Below are positions 7,611-15,044 of a stretch of DNA of 15,571 nt, piece after piece. Both the position numbers and the translations under genes were made by a program. The notes below the pieces were generated by a model that did no database searches, was not told where the DNA came from, and saw nothing but the letters and a program-made list of their open reading frames with translations. The DNA comes from JAIRLS01 sp031551455 (GTDB lineage: Bacteria > Bacteroidota > Bacteroidia > Bacteroidales > UBA4181), in NCBI GenBank assembly GCA_031551455.1, contig JAVBNP010000098.1, positions 1 to 15,571 of the forward strand. The letters are read 5' to 3'. Numbering within the stretch: the stretch's first letter is position 1; every line of letters begins with the position of its first letter.

Positions 7611-9644
7611 TTAATATTCGAGTAATTCCTTTATTGCCGCATATATTTTATCTGCGTCGGGCAAAATGGCGCTTTCGAGTGCGTGATGAAACCCGACGGG
7701 CGTGAACGTTGATCCCACTCGACGAATCGGCGCATCCAAATACCGAAACATTTCATCGCCGATCTCGGCCGCCAATTCGGCTCCGAAACCGGAGAATACT
7801 TTATCCTCATGCACCACCAACACTTTCCCGGTTTTCTTCACGGATGCGAAAATCATTTCCCTGTCGAGCGGTATCAACGACCGAATATCCATTACTTCAA
7901 CGTTTTTACCGAAGTCCTTGGCCATGCGTTCGGCCGCATTCAAACATAAATGAGTGGTGTTACCGTATGTAATGACGCTCAAATCGGAGCCCTGTCGACG
8001 AATTCTCGCTTTGCCGAAAGGCACCTCAAAGTCATCGGGAACCGGAGTTGCCGCCCACGCGGCATTATATTGCGCTTGAGGTTCCAAAAAAAGCGTAAAT
8101 CCGCGCGATCGTACAGAGGTACGCAACAACCCCGCCGCATCGTCGGCAAACGAAGGATACACGATACGCGCGCCGGGTAATGAGGTGAGCGCTCCTTCGA
8201 TGGTTTGCGAATGATATAACCCGCCGCCGATATATCCGCCCGAAGCGAGACGTACCGTGACATTGGGAACAAACCTACCGTTGTTGCGCCAGTATTCATG
8301 CGTGCATTCAACATATTGTTCTACTGCCGGCCAAAAATAATCGGCAAATTCGGCGCCCTCGATCACAATGCGAATTTTCGGATCAAAACGGCTCATTCCA
8401 TTGGCCGTTCCCACGATGAAATCCTCGGCAATGGGTGCGTTAAAAATACGTTCCTTGCCAAACTCTTGTTGCATGCCTTTCGTGATGTTAAATACACCGC
8501 CTTTGTCTTTATTGGCCACATCCTGTCCCCAAAGAAATGTATCGGGATTACGGCGAAATTCCGTTTTTAACGTTTCGTTCAAGGCTGTGGCAAGCGTCTT
8601 CTTTTCCCCTGTATCGTTATGCGTACCATCGACGTATTTTTTCGGTTCGTACGGTTCGGGCAACACGAAATCGAATATCGTTGCCGGATCGGGATCGGGC
8701 GCCGCCAACACTTTACGATTGGCTTCTTTCAATTCGTTTTTTGCATCTTCCTCAATTTGTTTCAATTCACTTTCGGTGAAACGTTTATATCGCAACAACA
8801 TTCGTCGAAACTTGGCAATCGGATCAGCGGCCTTCACGTACGCCAACTCGTTTTCGTCGCGATACAATGTCTGTTTATCCGAATTGGAATGTGCCTCGAT
8901 GCGAACGCAATTGGCTTGCACGATGACCGGTTCGCGACGGGTTACGGCGTGTTCGCGAGCCGTCGTCAAGGCATTCATTGAATCGAACACGTCTTTCCCG
9001 TTGCAATGGATGATTTTCAAGTTTTTGAAACCCGAAAAATTATCAGCAACCTTGCGATTGGCGGTTTGATCTTCTTTCGGTACGGATATACCGTAACCGT
9101 TGTCCTGTATCACAAAAATAACGGGTAACCGTTCGGTGCATGCTCCGTTGACGGCTTCGTACACAAATCCTTCGGAAACGGACGACTCGCCATGCGAACA
9201 AATCGATACGCCGCGATGCTTATAATACACCATGGCGCGCGCCACTCCCACTGCATGTAAATCTTGCGTAGCCGTGGCCGATGATATGTTGTGGATGTTC
9301 CACTCCGCTTTTGCAAAATGATTGGACATGTGACGCCCTCCGCTTGTAATATCGTCGGCCTTGGACAAACCGTTCATAATGATTTCTTCCGCGGTAAGTC
9401 CCGCCGACAATGCCGTCAGCATATCGCGATAATAGGGAAAAAGATGATCTTCGCCCCGAACAAACACTTGCCCGATAGCCAATTGTATACCATCATGTCC
9501 CGCATAAGGCGCATGAAACGACCATCCCAACGATTGCAACAGATATACCGCCGCTTTTTCGTCGATGGCACGACCTAACGTCATCAGATAAAACCACTTT
9601 TTCAAGGTTTCTTTATCGGTTGTTTTAATATAAAACTTTTTCAT
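7611..9644 (-). CDS. 2-oxoacid dehydrogenase E1, fused alpha and beta subunits (branched-chain type)
   Basis: Thiamine diphosphate-dependent E1 decarboxylates a 2-oxoacid and passes the acyl group to lipoyl-E2. It is 677 residues because alpha (about 1-335) and beta (about 345-677) are in one chain. The alpha part has SGGRHMSNHF and ISSATATQ, close to the branched-chain dehydrogenase versions of these loops, then the ThDP/Mg region from Gly152-Glu153-Ser154 to Asn182 (QDNGYGIS), 30 residues apart as in the GDGx(24-30)N motif but with GES for GDG. The beta part has NAPIAEDFIVG with catalytic-type Glu407, HSQTIEGALTSLPG with His478, and the C-terminal transketolase domain (VMDIRSLIPLD, VVHEDKVFSGFGAELAAEI). 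A substrate such as 2-oxoisovalerate is inferred; pyruvate is not excluded. E2 lies about 2 kb away on the same strand beyond a counter-oriented gene; E3 is not in the window. Confidence 0.93.
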   Translation of the reverse strand: MKKFYIKTTDKETLKKWFYLMTLGRAIDEKAAVYLLQSLGWSFHAPYAGHDGIQLAIGQVFVRGEDHLFPYYRDMLTALSAGLTAEEIIMNGLSKADDITSGGRHMSNHFAKAEWNIHNISSATATQDLHAVGVARAMVYYKHRGVSICSHGESSVSEGFVYEAVNGACTERLPVIFVIQDNGYGISVPKEDQTANRKVADNFSGFKNLKIIHCNGKDVFDSMNALTTAREHAVTRREPVIVQANCVRIEAHSNSDKQTLYRDENELAYVKAADPIAKFRRMLLRYKRFTESELKQIEEDAKNELKEANRKVLAAPDPDPATIFDFVLPEPYEPKKYVDGTHNDTGEKKTLATALNETLKTEFRRNPDTFLWGQDVANKDKGGVFNITKGMQQEFGKERIFNAPIAEDFIVGTANGMSRFDPKIRIVIEGAEFADYFWPAVEQYVECTHEYWRNNGRFVPNVTVRLASGGYIGGGLYHSQTIEGALTSLPGARIVYPSFADDAAGLLRTSVRSRGFTLFLEPQAQYNAAWAATPVPDDFEVPFGKARIRRQGSDLSVITYGNTTHLCLNAAERMAKDFGKNVEVMDIRSLIPLDREMIFASVKKTGKVLVVHEDKVFSGFGAELAAEIGDEMFRYLDAPIRRVGSTFTPVGFHHALESAILPDADKIYAAIKELLEY

Positions 9645-9989
9645 TTTCGTTTACGGAAACTTAAATTCACAACTCCGAGCAAAGAATTATTCTCATACCC
9701 GACAACTATTAAACAATTGTTCGGCGTTTGTGTTGAATCATTTCACATATTTTATCGCACATTATTTTTGACGTGATGCAAGAACTAAACGCAATTTACC
9801 TATGTGTCATACTGTTTCGATGCAATTAAAATTTGGTAATCCCGATATCGAAAATATTTTACAAAAACCGGAAAAATCCGAAACATTTGTTGTACAAGCG
9901 TTGGTTCGGATTGCGAGCATTCAAAATATTTGAATATATTCGCGAGTTTCCGTTTTGTCGGAAATCAATTATTTAAACGTTCGTTTCGC
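9645..9989. other. 345-bp divergent intergenic region between E1 and GH43 genes
   Basis: An AT-rich spacer that must carry the minus-strand E1 promoter and the plus-strand GH43 promoter. On the plus strand I see a possible GH43 promoter (9911-9942) and an isolated perfect -7 match TATTTTTG at 9763-9770 without a -33 partner. I found no full TAnnTTTG on the minus strand for E1. No convincing gene, RNA or long repeat is visible. Confidence 0.5.
9911..9942 (+). promoter_or_regulatory. Candidate promoter of the GH43 gene
   Basis: TTG at 9911-9913 and TATATTCG at 9935-9942 are separated by 21 nt, the spacing of Bacteroidetes -33/-7 promoters. The -7 box has one mismatch to TAnnTTTG. Initiation would fall near 9949, leaving a leader of about 40 nt before the ATG at 9990. 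Confidence 0.4.
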
Positions 9990-11672
9990 ATGAAATACAC
10001 CTATTTGTCCGTAATAATTACCTTTTTTGTTTTATCCGCCTCGGCGCAAGAATTCTATACCAACCCCGTTATTCCGGGATTCAATCCCGACCCGAGTATT
10101 TGCCGTGCGGGCGACGATTATTATCTTGCAACATCGAGTTTCGAATATTTTCCGGGTGTTCCCATATACCGCAGCAAAGATCTGGTTCATTGGCAAATGA
10201 TCGGTCACGCATTGCACCGTCCGTCGCAACTCAACTTGGATAACATCAAATGTTCGGCGGGGATATACGCTCCCACGTTGCGTTACCATGACGGAACGTT
10301 TTACATGGTTACGACATTAACGGGAGGTGCAGGCAATTTCATCGTAACGGCAACCGACCCCGCAGGCCCTTGGTCCGAACCTCATTGGATAAAAGATGCG
10401 CCCGGTATCGACCCTTCGCTGTTTTTTGACGATGACGGTAAAGTGTATTTTTGCGGAACGTTTGGAGCAAAAAACAAAGTATTCCCCACACACAACAATA
10501 TATGGGTCCAAGAACTCGATCTCCGAACATGGGAACTCGTCGGACCGAAAGTGGAAGTGATCGACGGATCCGCTTTTTATAAATCGAATTCCCGCATGGA
10601 CGGCGGTTTAGAAACGGGGGTCAACAATTTCGAAGCGCCTCATATTTATAAAAAGGGTGATAAATATTATATCATTCTCGCACACGGTGGTACGAGCTTG
10701 AATCACGCCGCTTCCGTTTGGAGCGCCGATCATGTGTTCGGTCCGTACAAATCTTGCCCCTCGAATCCGATCCTTACGCACCGCGATTTATCCCCCGATT
10801 TCGTATTTACGTCAACCGGTCATGCCGACTTGATTCAAACGCAAACCGGCGAATGGTGGATGGTTTACTTGGCCAAAAGACCATTGGGAGGTTCTTATGT
10901 ATTGGGACGCGAAACGTTAATGTCGCCCGTGGACTGGAGCGATGAATGGCCCGTCGTAAATCCGAAAGGTTACGTGGGACGAGCCGAAATAACACATCTC
11001 AAGCCGAATCTGTCCGAAACGATCCTTCCCGAATTTCCCGTTCGCGACGAATTCGATCAAGAAAAACTTCGGCCCGAGTGGACGCTGATACGGACTCCGC
11101 GTACCGAATGGTATACCTTAAAAGATAAAAAGGATTGGCTCAGAATTCGACTCCGTTCCGAAACGATGTCGGATCAAGCACAACCTTCGTTTATCGGCAT
11201 ACGGCAACAACATTTCAATTTTACGTCCGGTGTCAAATTTGCTTTCGAGCCCGGCAACGAGCGAGAAGAAGCCGGAATTGTTATCGAAAGGGATAATAAT
11301 CATTATTTCAGATTTGTCGTAAGGCAGCATAACGGAAAACCGCAGCTCGTGCTTGCCCGAAAAGATGCCGAATCCGGAGATCATGTCATCAAAGAAATTG
11401 CACCCGCGAAGCCGGTACGATACTTAAAAGTTACGTGCGAAGAATATCGGTATTCCTTTGCTTTTTCCTCCGACGGAAAATCTTGGACCACGCTTGCCGA
11501 TCGGGAGGACGGAAGATTTCTCGGATATCCGAAAGCGGATCGCTTTACGGGTACGTTTATCGGCATGTATGCTTCGTCCAACGGTTCCGATTCGAATAAT
11601 TATGCCGATTTTGATTGGTTCGAATACAAACCCGCGACGGATCTCGGCCATCAACGCTCCGCTTCCAAATAA
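9990..11672 (+). CDS. Secreted GH43 glycoside hydrolase (beta-xylosidase/alpha-L-arabinofuranosidase-like)
   Basis: Probably removes xylose or arabinose from plant-type xylan or arabinan oligosaccharides. I take ATG 9990 as the start rather than the upstream TTG at 9930 because it begins a clean signal peptide (MKYTYLSVIITFFVLSASAQ), giving 560 residues. The five-bladed propeller covers about 24-330: NPVIPGFNPDPS contains the base Asp34, APGIDPSLFFDDDG the pKa-modulating Asp141, and NNFEAPHIYK the acid Glu215. A C-terminal beta-sandwich (about 350-548, from FPVRDEFD to DFDWFEYKP) resembles the domain attached to many GH43 xylosidases. The mature protein starts after SASAQ; no lipobox Cys is seen, so it should be soluble in the periplasm or secreted. 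It stands alone with no SusC/SusD pair nearby, and its last 22 bases overlap the 3' end of the convergent E2 gene. Confidence 0.93.
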   Translation: MKYTYLSVIITFFVLSASAQEFYTNPVIPGFNPDPSICRAGDDYYLATSSFEYFPGVPIYRSKDLVHWQMIGHALHRPSQLNLDNIKCSAGIYAPTLRYHDGTFYMVTTLTGGAGNFIVTATDPAGPWSEPHWIKDAPGIDPSLFFDDDGKVYFCGTFGAKNKVFPTHNNIWVQELDLRTWELVGPKVEVIDGSAFYKSNSRMDGGLETGVNNFEAPHIYKKGDKYYIILAHGGTSLNHAASVWSADHVFGPYKSCPSNPILTHRDLSPDFVFTSTGHADLIQTQTGEWWMVYLAKRPLGGSYVLGRETLMSPVDWSDEWPVVNPKGYVGRAEITHLKPNLSETILPEFPVRDEFDQEKLRPEWTLIRTPRTEWYTLKDKKDWLRIRLRSETMSDQAQPSFIGIRQQHFNFTSGVKFAFEPGNEREEAGIVIERDNNHYFRFVVRQHNGKPQLVLARKDAESGDHVIKEIAPAKPVRYLKVTCEEYRYSFAFSSDGKSWTTLADREDGRFLGYPKADRFTGTFIGMYASSNGSDSNNYADFDWFEYKPATDLGHQRSASK

Positions 11673-12949
11673 TCCGCTATTCGTTGAAGAAAAGCTCCGC
11701 CGAGCGCTCCGTCGATAATGCGGTGATCATACGATAGCGACAAATACATTTTCCGTCGGACGGCGATCATGTCTCCTTCGGGCGTCTCCATGACGGCGGG
11801 TCGTTTTTCGATATAACCGACACCAAGAATTGCCGATTGCGGCTGATTGATGATCGGTGTTCCGAAGATATTTTTGAAGGTACCGAAATTGGTAATCGTA
11901 AACGTTCCGCCTCGTATATCGTCGGGCGCCAATTTATTTTTTCTCGCCTTTTCCGCCAACGAATCGACGGCAACCGCCAATCCGTTAACACTCAACTTAT
12001 CGGCATCGTGTACCACCGGCACGATTAAATTACCGTCATCCAATGCAACGGCTATACCTATATTAATATGTTTTTTTAGGATGATGTTGTAACCATCCAC
12101 CGAAGCGTTTACTCGGGGAAAATCAATCAATGCTTTGGCGCATGCCTCGACAATGGCCGGCATATACGTCAGCTTCACTCCTTCGCGACGGAAAAAATCG
12201 TCCTTAACCCGATCGCGCCATTGCACCAGTCGGGTAACATCCGCATCCACCATTGTGGTTATGTGTGCCGCCACGTTTTTCGACATAACCATGTGATCGG
12301 CGATGATACGACGTACGCGATCCATTTCCACGACGGTATCGGAAGGCGTTCCGCCGGAAATCTCATGCGAGCCCGGCGAAGCAGATATTTCGGAAACACC
12401 GGATTCTTTTGCTTTCGAAACAGCCGGGGACGAAGCTCCTCTCCTTTCCAAATATTGCAGTACGTCCGCTTTGCTCACGCGCCCTCCGAAACCCGTCCCG
12501 GAAATGGTTTCGAGTTCCGCATCCGTTATTTTTTCCGTTTGAGCGATGTTGCGAACCAACGGCGAATAGAATCGACCCGATTTGTCTTTTTTCTCTGTCA
12601 AATCGGCAGACTCGGGAACGGGCTCGGATGAAATTTTCGATTCGGCGGAACCGGTCGGTTGCGATTCTTCCGCATCGGAAGTCTTGCTCGATGATATCGA
12701 ATCGGAGTCGCCCGTTTCGATAACGGCCATAACGGCCCCCACGGGAACAATGTCATTTTCCGCAAAACGTATTTCCGTTATTTTTCCGGCAACCGGCGAA
12801 GGTATCTCGGCACTCACTTTCTCGGTGGCAACTTCAAAAAGAACATCGTCTTCCCGAACTGTGTCGCCGACCTTTACGGCCCATTTCATTATTGTCCCCT
12901 CGGTGATGCTTTCACCGAGTTTCGGCAGTTTTACTTCAAATGTTGACAT
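11651..12949 (-). CDS. 2-oxoacid dehydrogenase E2, dihydrolipoamide acyltransferase
   Basis: E2 is the core of a 2-oxoacid dehydrogenase complex and moves the acyl group from E1 via a lipoyl arm to CoA. The open frame reaches 13039, but I start at 12949 (MSTFEVKLPKLGESI) because this begins the lipoyl domain as in homologues; two more ATGs lie directly upstream. The protein has 432 residues. The lipoyl domain is about 1-78 with lipoylated Lys44 (ATEKVSAEIP), followed by a Ser/Glu-rich linker, the E1/E3-binding domain about 125-170 (YSPLVRNIAQ, GTGFGGRVSKADVLQYL), a second Ser/Gly-rich linker, and the acyltransferase domain about 205-432 with TITNFGTFKNIFGTPIINQPQ and the active-site motif DHRIIDG (His409, Asp413). 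It is the natural partner of the E1 about 2 kb downstream on the same strand. Acyl specificity is not decided by sequence. It converges on the GH43 gene with a 22-bp overlap. Confidence 0.95.
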   Translation of the reverse strand: MSTFEVKLPKLGESITEGTIMKWAVKVGDTVREDDVLFEVATEKVSAEIPSPVAGKITEIRFAENDIVPVGAVMAVIETGDSDSISSSKTSDAEESQPTGSAESKISSEPVPESADLTEKKDKSGRFYSPLVRNIAQTEKITDAELETISGTGFGGRVSKADVLQYLERRGASSPAVSKAKESGVSEISASPGSHEISGGTPSDTVVEMDRVRRIIADHMVMSKNVAAHITTMVDADVTRLVQWRDRVKDDFFRREGVKLTYMPAIVEACAKALIDFPRVNASVDGYNIILKKHINIGIAVALDDGNLIVPVVHDADKLSVNGLAVAVDSLAEKARKNKLAPDDIRGGTFTITNFGTFKNIFGTPIINQPQSAILGVGYIEKRPAVMETPEGDMIAVRRKMYLSLSYDHRIIDGALGGAFLQRIADYLEAER

Positions 12950-13508
12950 CATCATGACTGTTTTTTGAACAATATTTTCAATCGAATTGATGTCGCATGA
13001 CGCATAATTTATCAATCTTATCGATGCTTTCGACATCAACGCTTTGCTTTGTTTGTTTCATATCAAAACAAACGAACAATATCCTTTGTTCAAGACATAA
13101 AAAGCAAATCGGCGAACCGTACGAGTGTTTTTTTACTCAAAGTCGTCCCCGGTACTTATCGGAAAACAAGTATGAAATTTTGTCGCATTTGTTCGTTTCG
13201 GTGCCGGTGAAACAACAAAACATTATCGTATTGTTTTTCTTTGTGTATCTTACATCCTTGGCTGCGGAAGACTCGAACCTCACTATTGAAAAGGATCGTA
13301 ATTCGATAAACCTCGGCAAAATGCAGCAAAATAAGCCAGCATGCATCCTTATGCCGGTCGGAACCGCTTCCGAAGCCGTTAAAAATTGTTAAGCGATGCA
13401 CCAGCAAAAAAAATCGGCTTTATTTTTGTTATCGTCTTTAACAAAAGAAATAAATCATCTGTTATAAATAAGTGTATTATAAACATAATAATCAAACAAG
13501 AATTTACC
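12950..13508. other. 559-bp intergenic region between divergent E2 and HtrA genes
   Basis: Low-complexity, AT-rich DNA in which I recognise no protein. Open frames of 69 to 131 codons on both strands overlap each other, have no family resemblance I can name and no good start context, so I do not call them. Seen in it: an inverted repeat GTTTGTTT/AAACAAAC at 13051-13073, a tRNA T-arm-like piece on the minus strand near 13257-13283, and a -7 box at 13421-13428 for the HtrA gene. The E2 promoter is presumably here but I cannot place it. Confidence 0.5.
13421..13428 (+). promoter_or_regulatory. Candidate -7 box for the HtrA-type protease gene
   Basis: TATTTTTG matches TAnnTTTG fully and lies 80 nt before the favoured ATG. 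No TTG is found 19-21 nt upstream (the nearest, at 13386-13388, is 32 nt away), so an alternative sigma factor or activator, or a chance match, remains possible. Confidence 0.42.
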
Positions 13509-14966
13509 ATGAAAATCAAGAATTTAATAGCGATGCTGCTTGTTGCTGTCGCCGGTGGTTTGATGGCGGTATATGTGTATGCCCGGGTAGTCGATAAAAA
13601 TACCGGAACATCATCATCTCCGACCGCATCGACTCAACCGGTTTATTTCACGGCTTTGGATTCCAAAGATGCTCGCGACGTATCATATCCCGATTTTACT
13701 TTTGCGGCCGAACATGCGATTCATTGTGTGGTTCACGTGAAAGTGAAATCCATGCAAAATATGTATTCCGGTTCGGGTAATCCTTTTTACGATTTCTTTT
13801 ACGGATATCGGGAACAGCAAGTCCCGCGCGAAGGTTTCGGTTCCGGTGTGATTATGAGCGCCGACGGTTATATCATCACCAATAATCACGTTATCGTCAA
13901 AGCGGACGAAATTGAAGTGACGTTAAACGATAAACGCGTATTTACCGCCAAATTGATCGGAGCCGATCCCACCACCGATTTGGCATTGTTGAAAATCGAT
14001 GAAACGGATTTGCCTTTTCTTACCTATGGTGATGCGGAAGCTTTGCGGGTGGGCGAATGGGTGTTGGCCGTCGGCAATCCTTACAACTTGACGTCTACCG
14101 TTACGGCAGGTATCGTCAGCGCCAAAGCGCGTCAGTTGGGCATTCTTTCCGGCGCTTCGCAAATGGGAGTCGAATCATTCATACAAACCGATGCGGCTGT
14201 CAATCCGGGCAACAGCGGCGGAGCATTGGTAAACACAAGAGGCGAACTGGTAGGCATCAATACGGCCATTGCTTCGCAAACGGGTTCTTATTCGGGTAAT
14301 TCCTTTGCCATACCGGTAACCATTGTTCAGAAAGTGATTGCCGATTTGAAAGAATACGGATATGTTCAACGGGCCATGTTGGGCATAGAGATCGGTAATG
14401 TTACTTCCGAACTTGCTAAAGAAAAGGATCTCGGAAAGATTGAGGGAGTATATGTTGCAAAAGTGGTTTCCAACGGAGGCGCTGCGGCTGCCGGCATGAA
14501 GGAGGGTGATGTGATCACGGCCATCAATAATGTACCGGTCAATAGTACGTCCGAACTTCAGGAACAGGTCAGCAAATACCGTCCGAATGATCAAATAAAC
14601 GTAAGTGTAATAAGAGATAAAAAAATGCAACAATTTACGGTTACTTTACGTAATATAGAAGGTACCACCCAAATTTTGCGAGGAGATTCTTCAAATATTC
14701 TTGGCGCGAAATTTGAGGAGGTGTCGAAAAAGGATAAGCAAAATCTCAATATCAATTCCGGAATCAAAGTTAAAGATGTCGGACAAGGAAAATTGAAAAC
14801 GGCAGGTGTTCGTAACGGATTTATTATCACCTCCATCAATGACCGACCGGTAAAAGCGGCAAGTGATATTCAAGAAATTTTGGCTTCCGTCGAACCCAAA
14901 GGAAGAGTAATTATCGACGGAGTTTATCCGAACGGCCAAGTAACGTATTATGTATTTGCCAAATAA
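13509..14966 (+). CDS. htrA: Periplasmic serine protease of the Deg/HtrA family (Do-like)
   Basis: Envelope quality-control protease and chaperone degrading misfolded periplasmic proteins. The frame is open from 13386, but ATG 13509 starts the hydrophobic N-terminal signal/anchor (KIKNLIAMLLVAVAGGLMAVYVYA), so 485 residues are predicted, normal for DegP/DegQ. The trypsin-like domain carries the triad His127 (TNNHV), Asp157 (DPTTDLALL) and Ser236 (NPGNSGGAL), with an N-terminal GSGN-rich loop before the GFGSGVIMS strand. Two PDZ domains follow, about 290-384 (LGIEIGN to VTLRN; GMKEGDVITAINN) and about 396-479 (GVRNGFIITSINDRPV), the second somewhat degenerate as is common. Cell location is inferred from the N-terminus: exported, possibly membrane tethered. 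It lies directly upstream of rpoD on the same strand, but rpoD has its own promoter. Whether it corresponds to DegP, DegQ or DegS cannot be settled here; two PDZ domains speak against DegS. Confidence 0.95.
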   Translation: MKIKNLIAMLLVAVAGGLMAVYVYARVVDKNTGTSSSPTASTQPVYFTALDSKDARDVSYPDFTFAAEHAIHCVVHVKVKSMQNMYSGSGNPFYDFFYGYREQQVPREGFGSGVIMSADGYIITNNHVIVKADEIEVTLNDKRVFTAKLIGADPTTDLALLKIDETDLPFLTYGDAEALRVGEWVLAVGNPYNLTSTVTAGIVSAKARQLGILSGASQMGVESFIQTDAAVNPGNSGGALVNTRGELVGINTAIASQTGSYSGNSFAIPVTIVQKVIADLKEYGYVQRAMLGIEIGNVTSELAKEKDLGKIEGVYVAKVVSNGGAAAAGMKEGDVITAINNVPVNSTSELQEQVSKYRPNDQINVSVIRDKKMQQFTVTLRNIEGTTQILRGDSSNILGAKFEEVSKKDKQNLNINSGIKVKDVGQGKLKTAGVRNGFIITSINDRPVKAASDIQEILASVEPKGRVIIDGVYPNGQVTYYVFAK

Positions 14967-14980
14967 AAAGAAGGATTTAT

Positions 14981-15000
14981 GTGCAAAAATATTTTTGCAC
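14981..15000. terminator. Perfect 20-bp palindrome after the HtrA gene, possible terminator
   Basis: GTGCAAAAAT followed directly by its reverse complement starts 14 nt after the HtrA stop and is followed by a T/C-rich stretch. The middle is only A/T, so a hairpin would be modest (GTGCAAA/TTTGCAC). The downstream arm contains the -33 element of the rpoD promoter, so it may be a weak terminator, an operator-like site, or both. Confidence 0.45.
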
Positions 15001-15025
15001 TCTTCTATTATTTAGCATAATTTTG
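14994..15025 (+). promoter_or_regulatory. Consensus Bacteroidetes promoter of rpoD
   Basis: TTTG at 14994-14997 and TAATTTTG at 15018-15025 with a 20-nt spacer match the -33/-7 consensus (TTTG, 19-21 nt, TAnnTTTG) without mismatch. Initiation should be near 15030, leaving a leader of about 15 nt before the ATG. Since RpoD itself recognises this promoter class, the gene is likely autoregulated. Confidence 0.8.
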
Positions 15026-15044
15026 CAAAAATTTTTCAGACAGA

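Noticed and set aside
8368..9069. Plus-strand open frame of 233 codons opposite E1
   Set aside because: It is antisense to the conserved E1 alpha/beta sequence, has no domain I recognise and consists of Ser/Arg/Phe-rich translation typical of shadows.
9930..9989. Start of the GH43 gene at TTG 9930 (20 extra residues)
   Set aside because: The extension would put 20 residues before an excellent signal peptide starting at ATG 9990, and it overlaps the candidate promoter.
12950..13039. 30-residue N-terminal extension of E2
   Set aside because: Homologous E2 proteins begin directly with the lipoyl domain (MSxFExKxPKLGESI), and the extension has no similarity to anything I know.
12997..13392. Plus-strand frame of 131 codons between E2 and htrA as a possible small gene
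   Set aside because: No recognisable motif or coherent membrane pattern; Cys/Lys-rich and with uneven composition. Other frames on the opposite strand are equally open, so coding is not supported.
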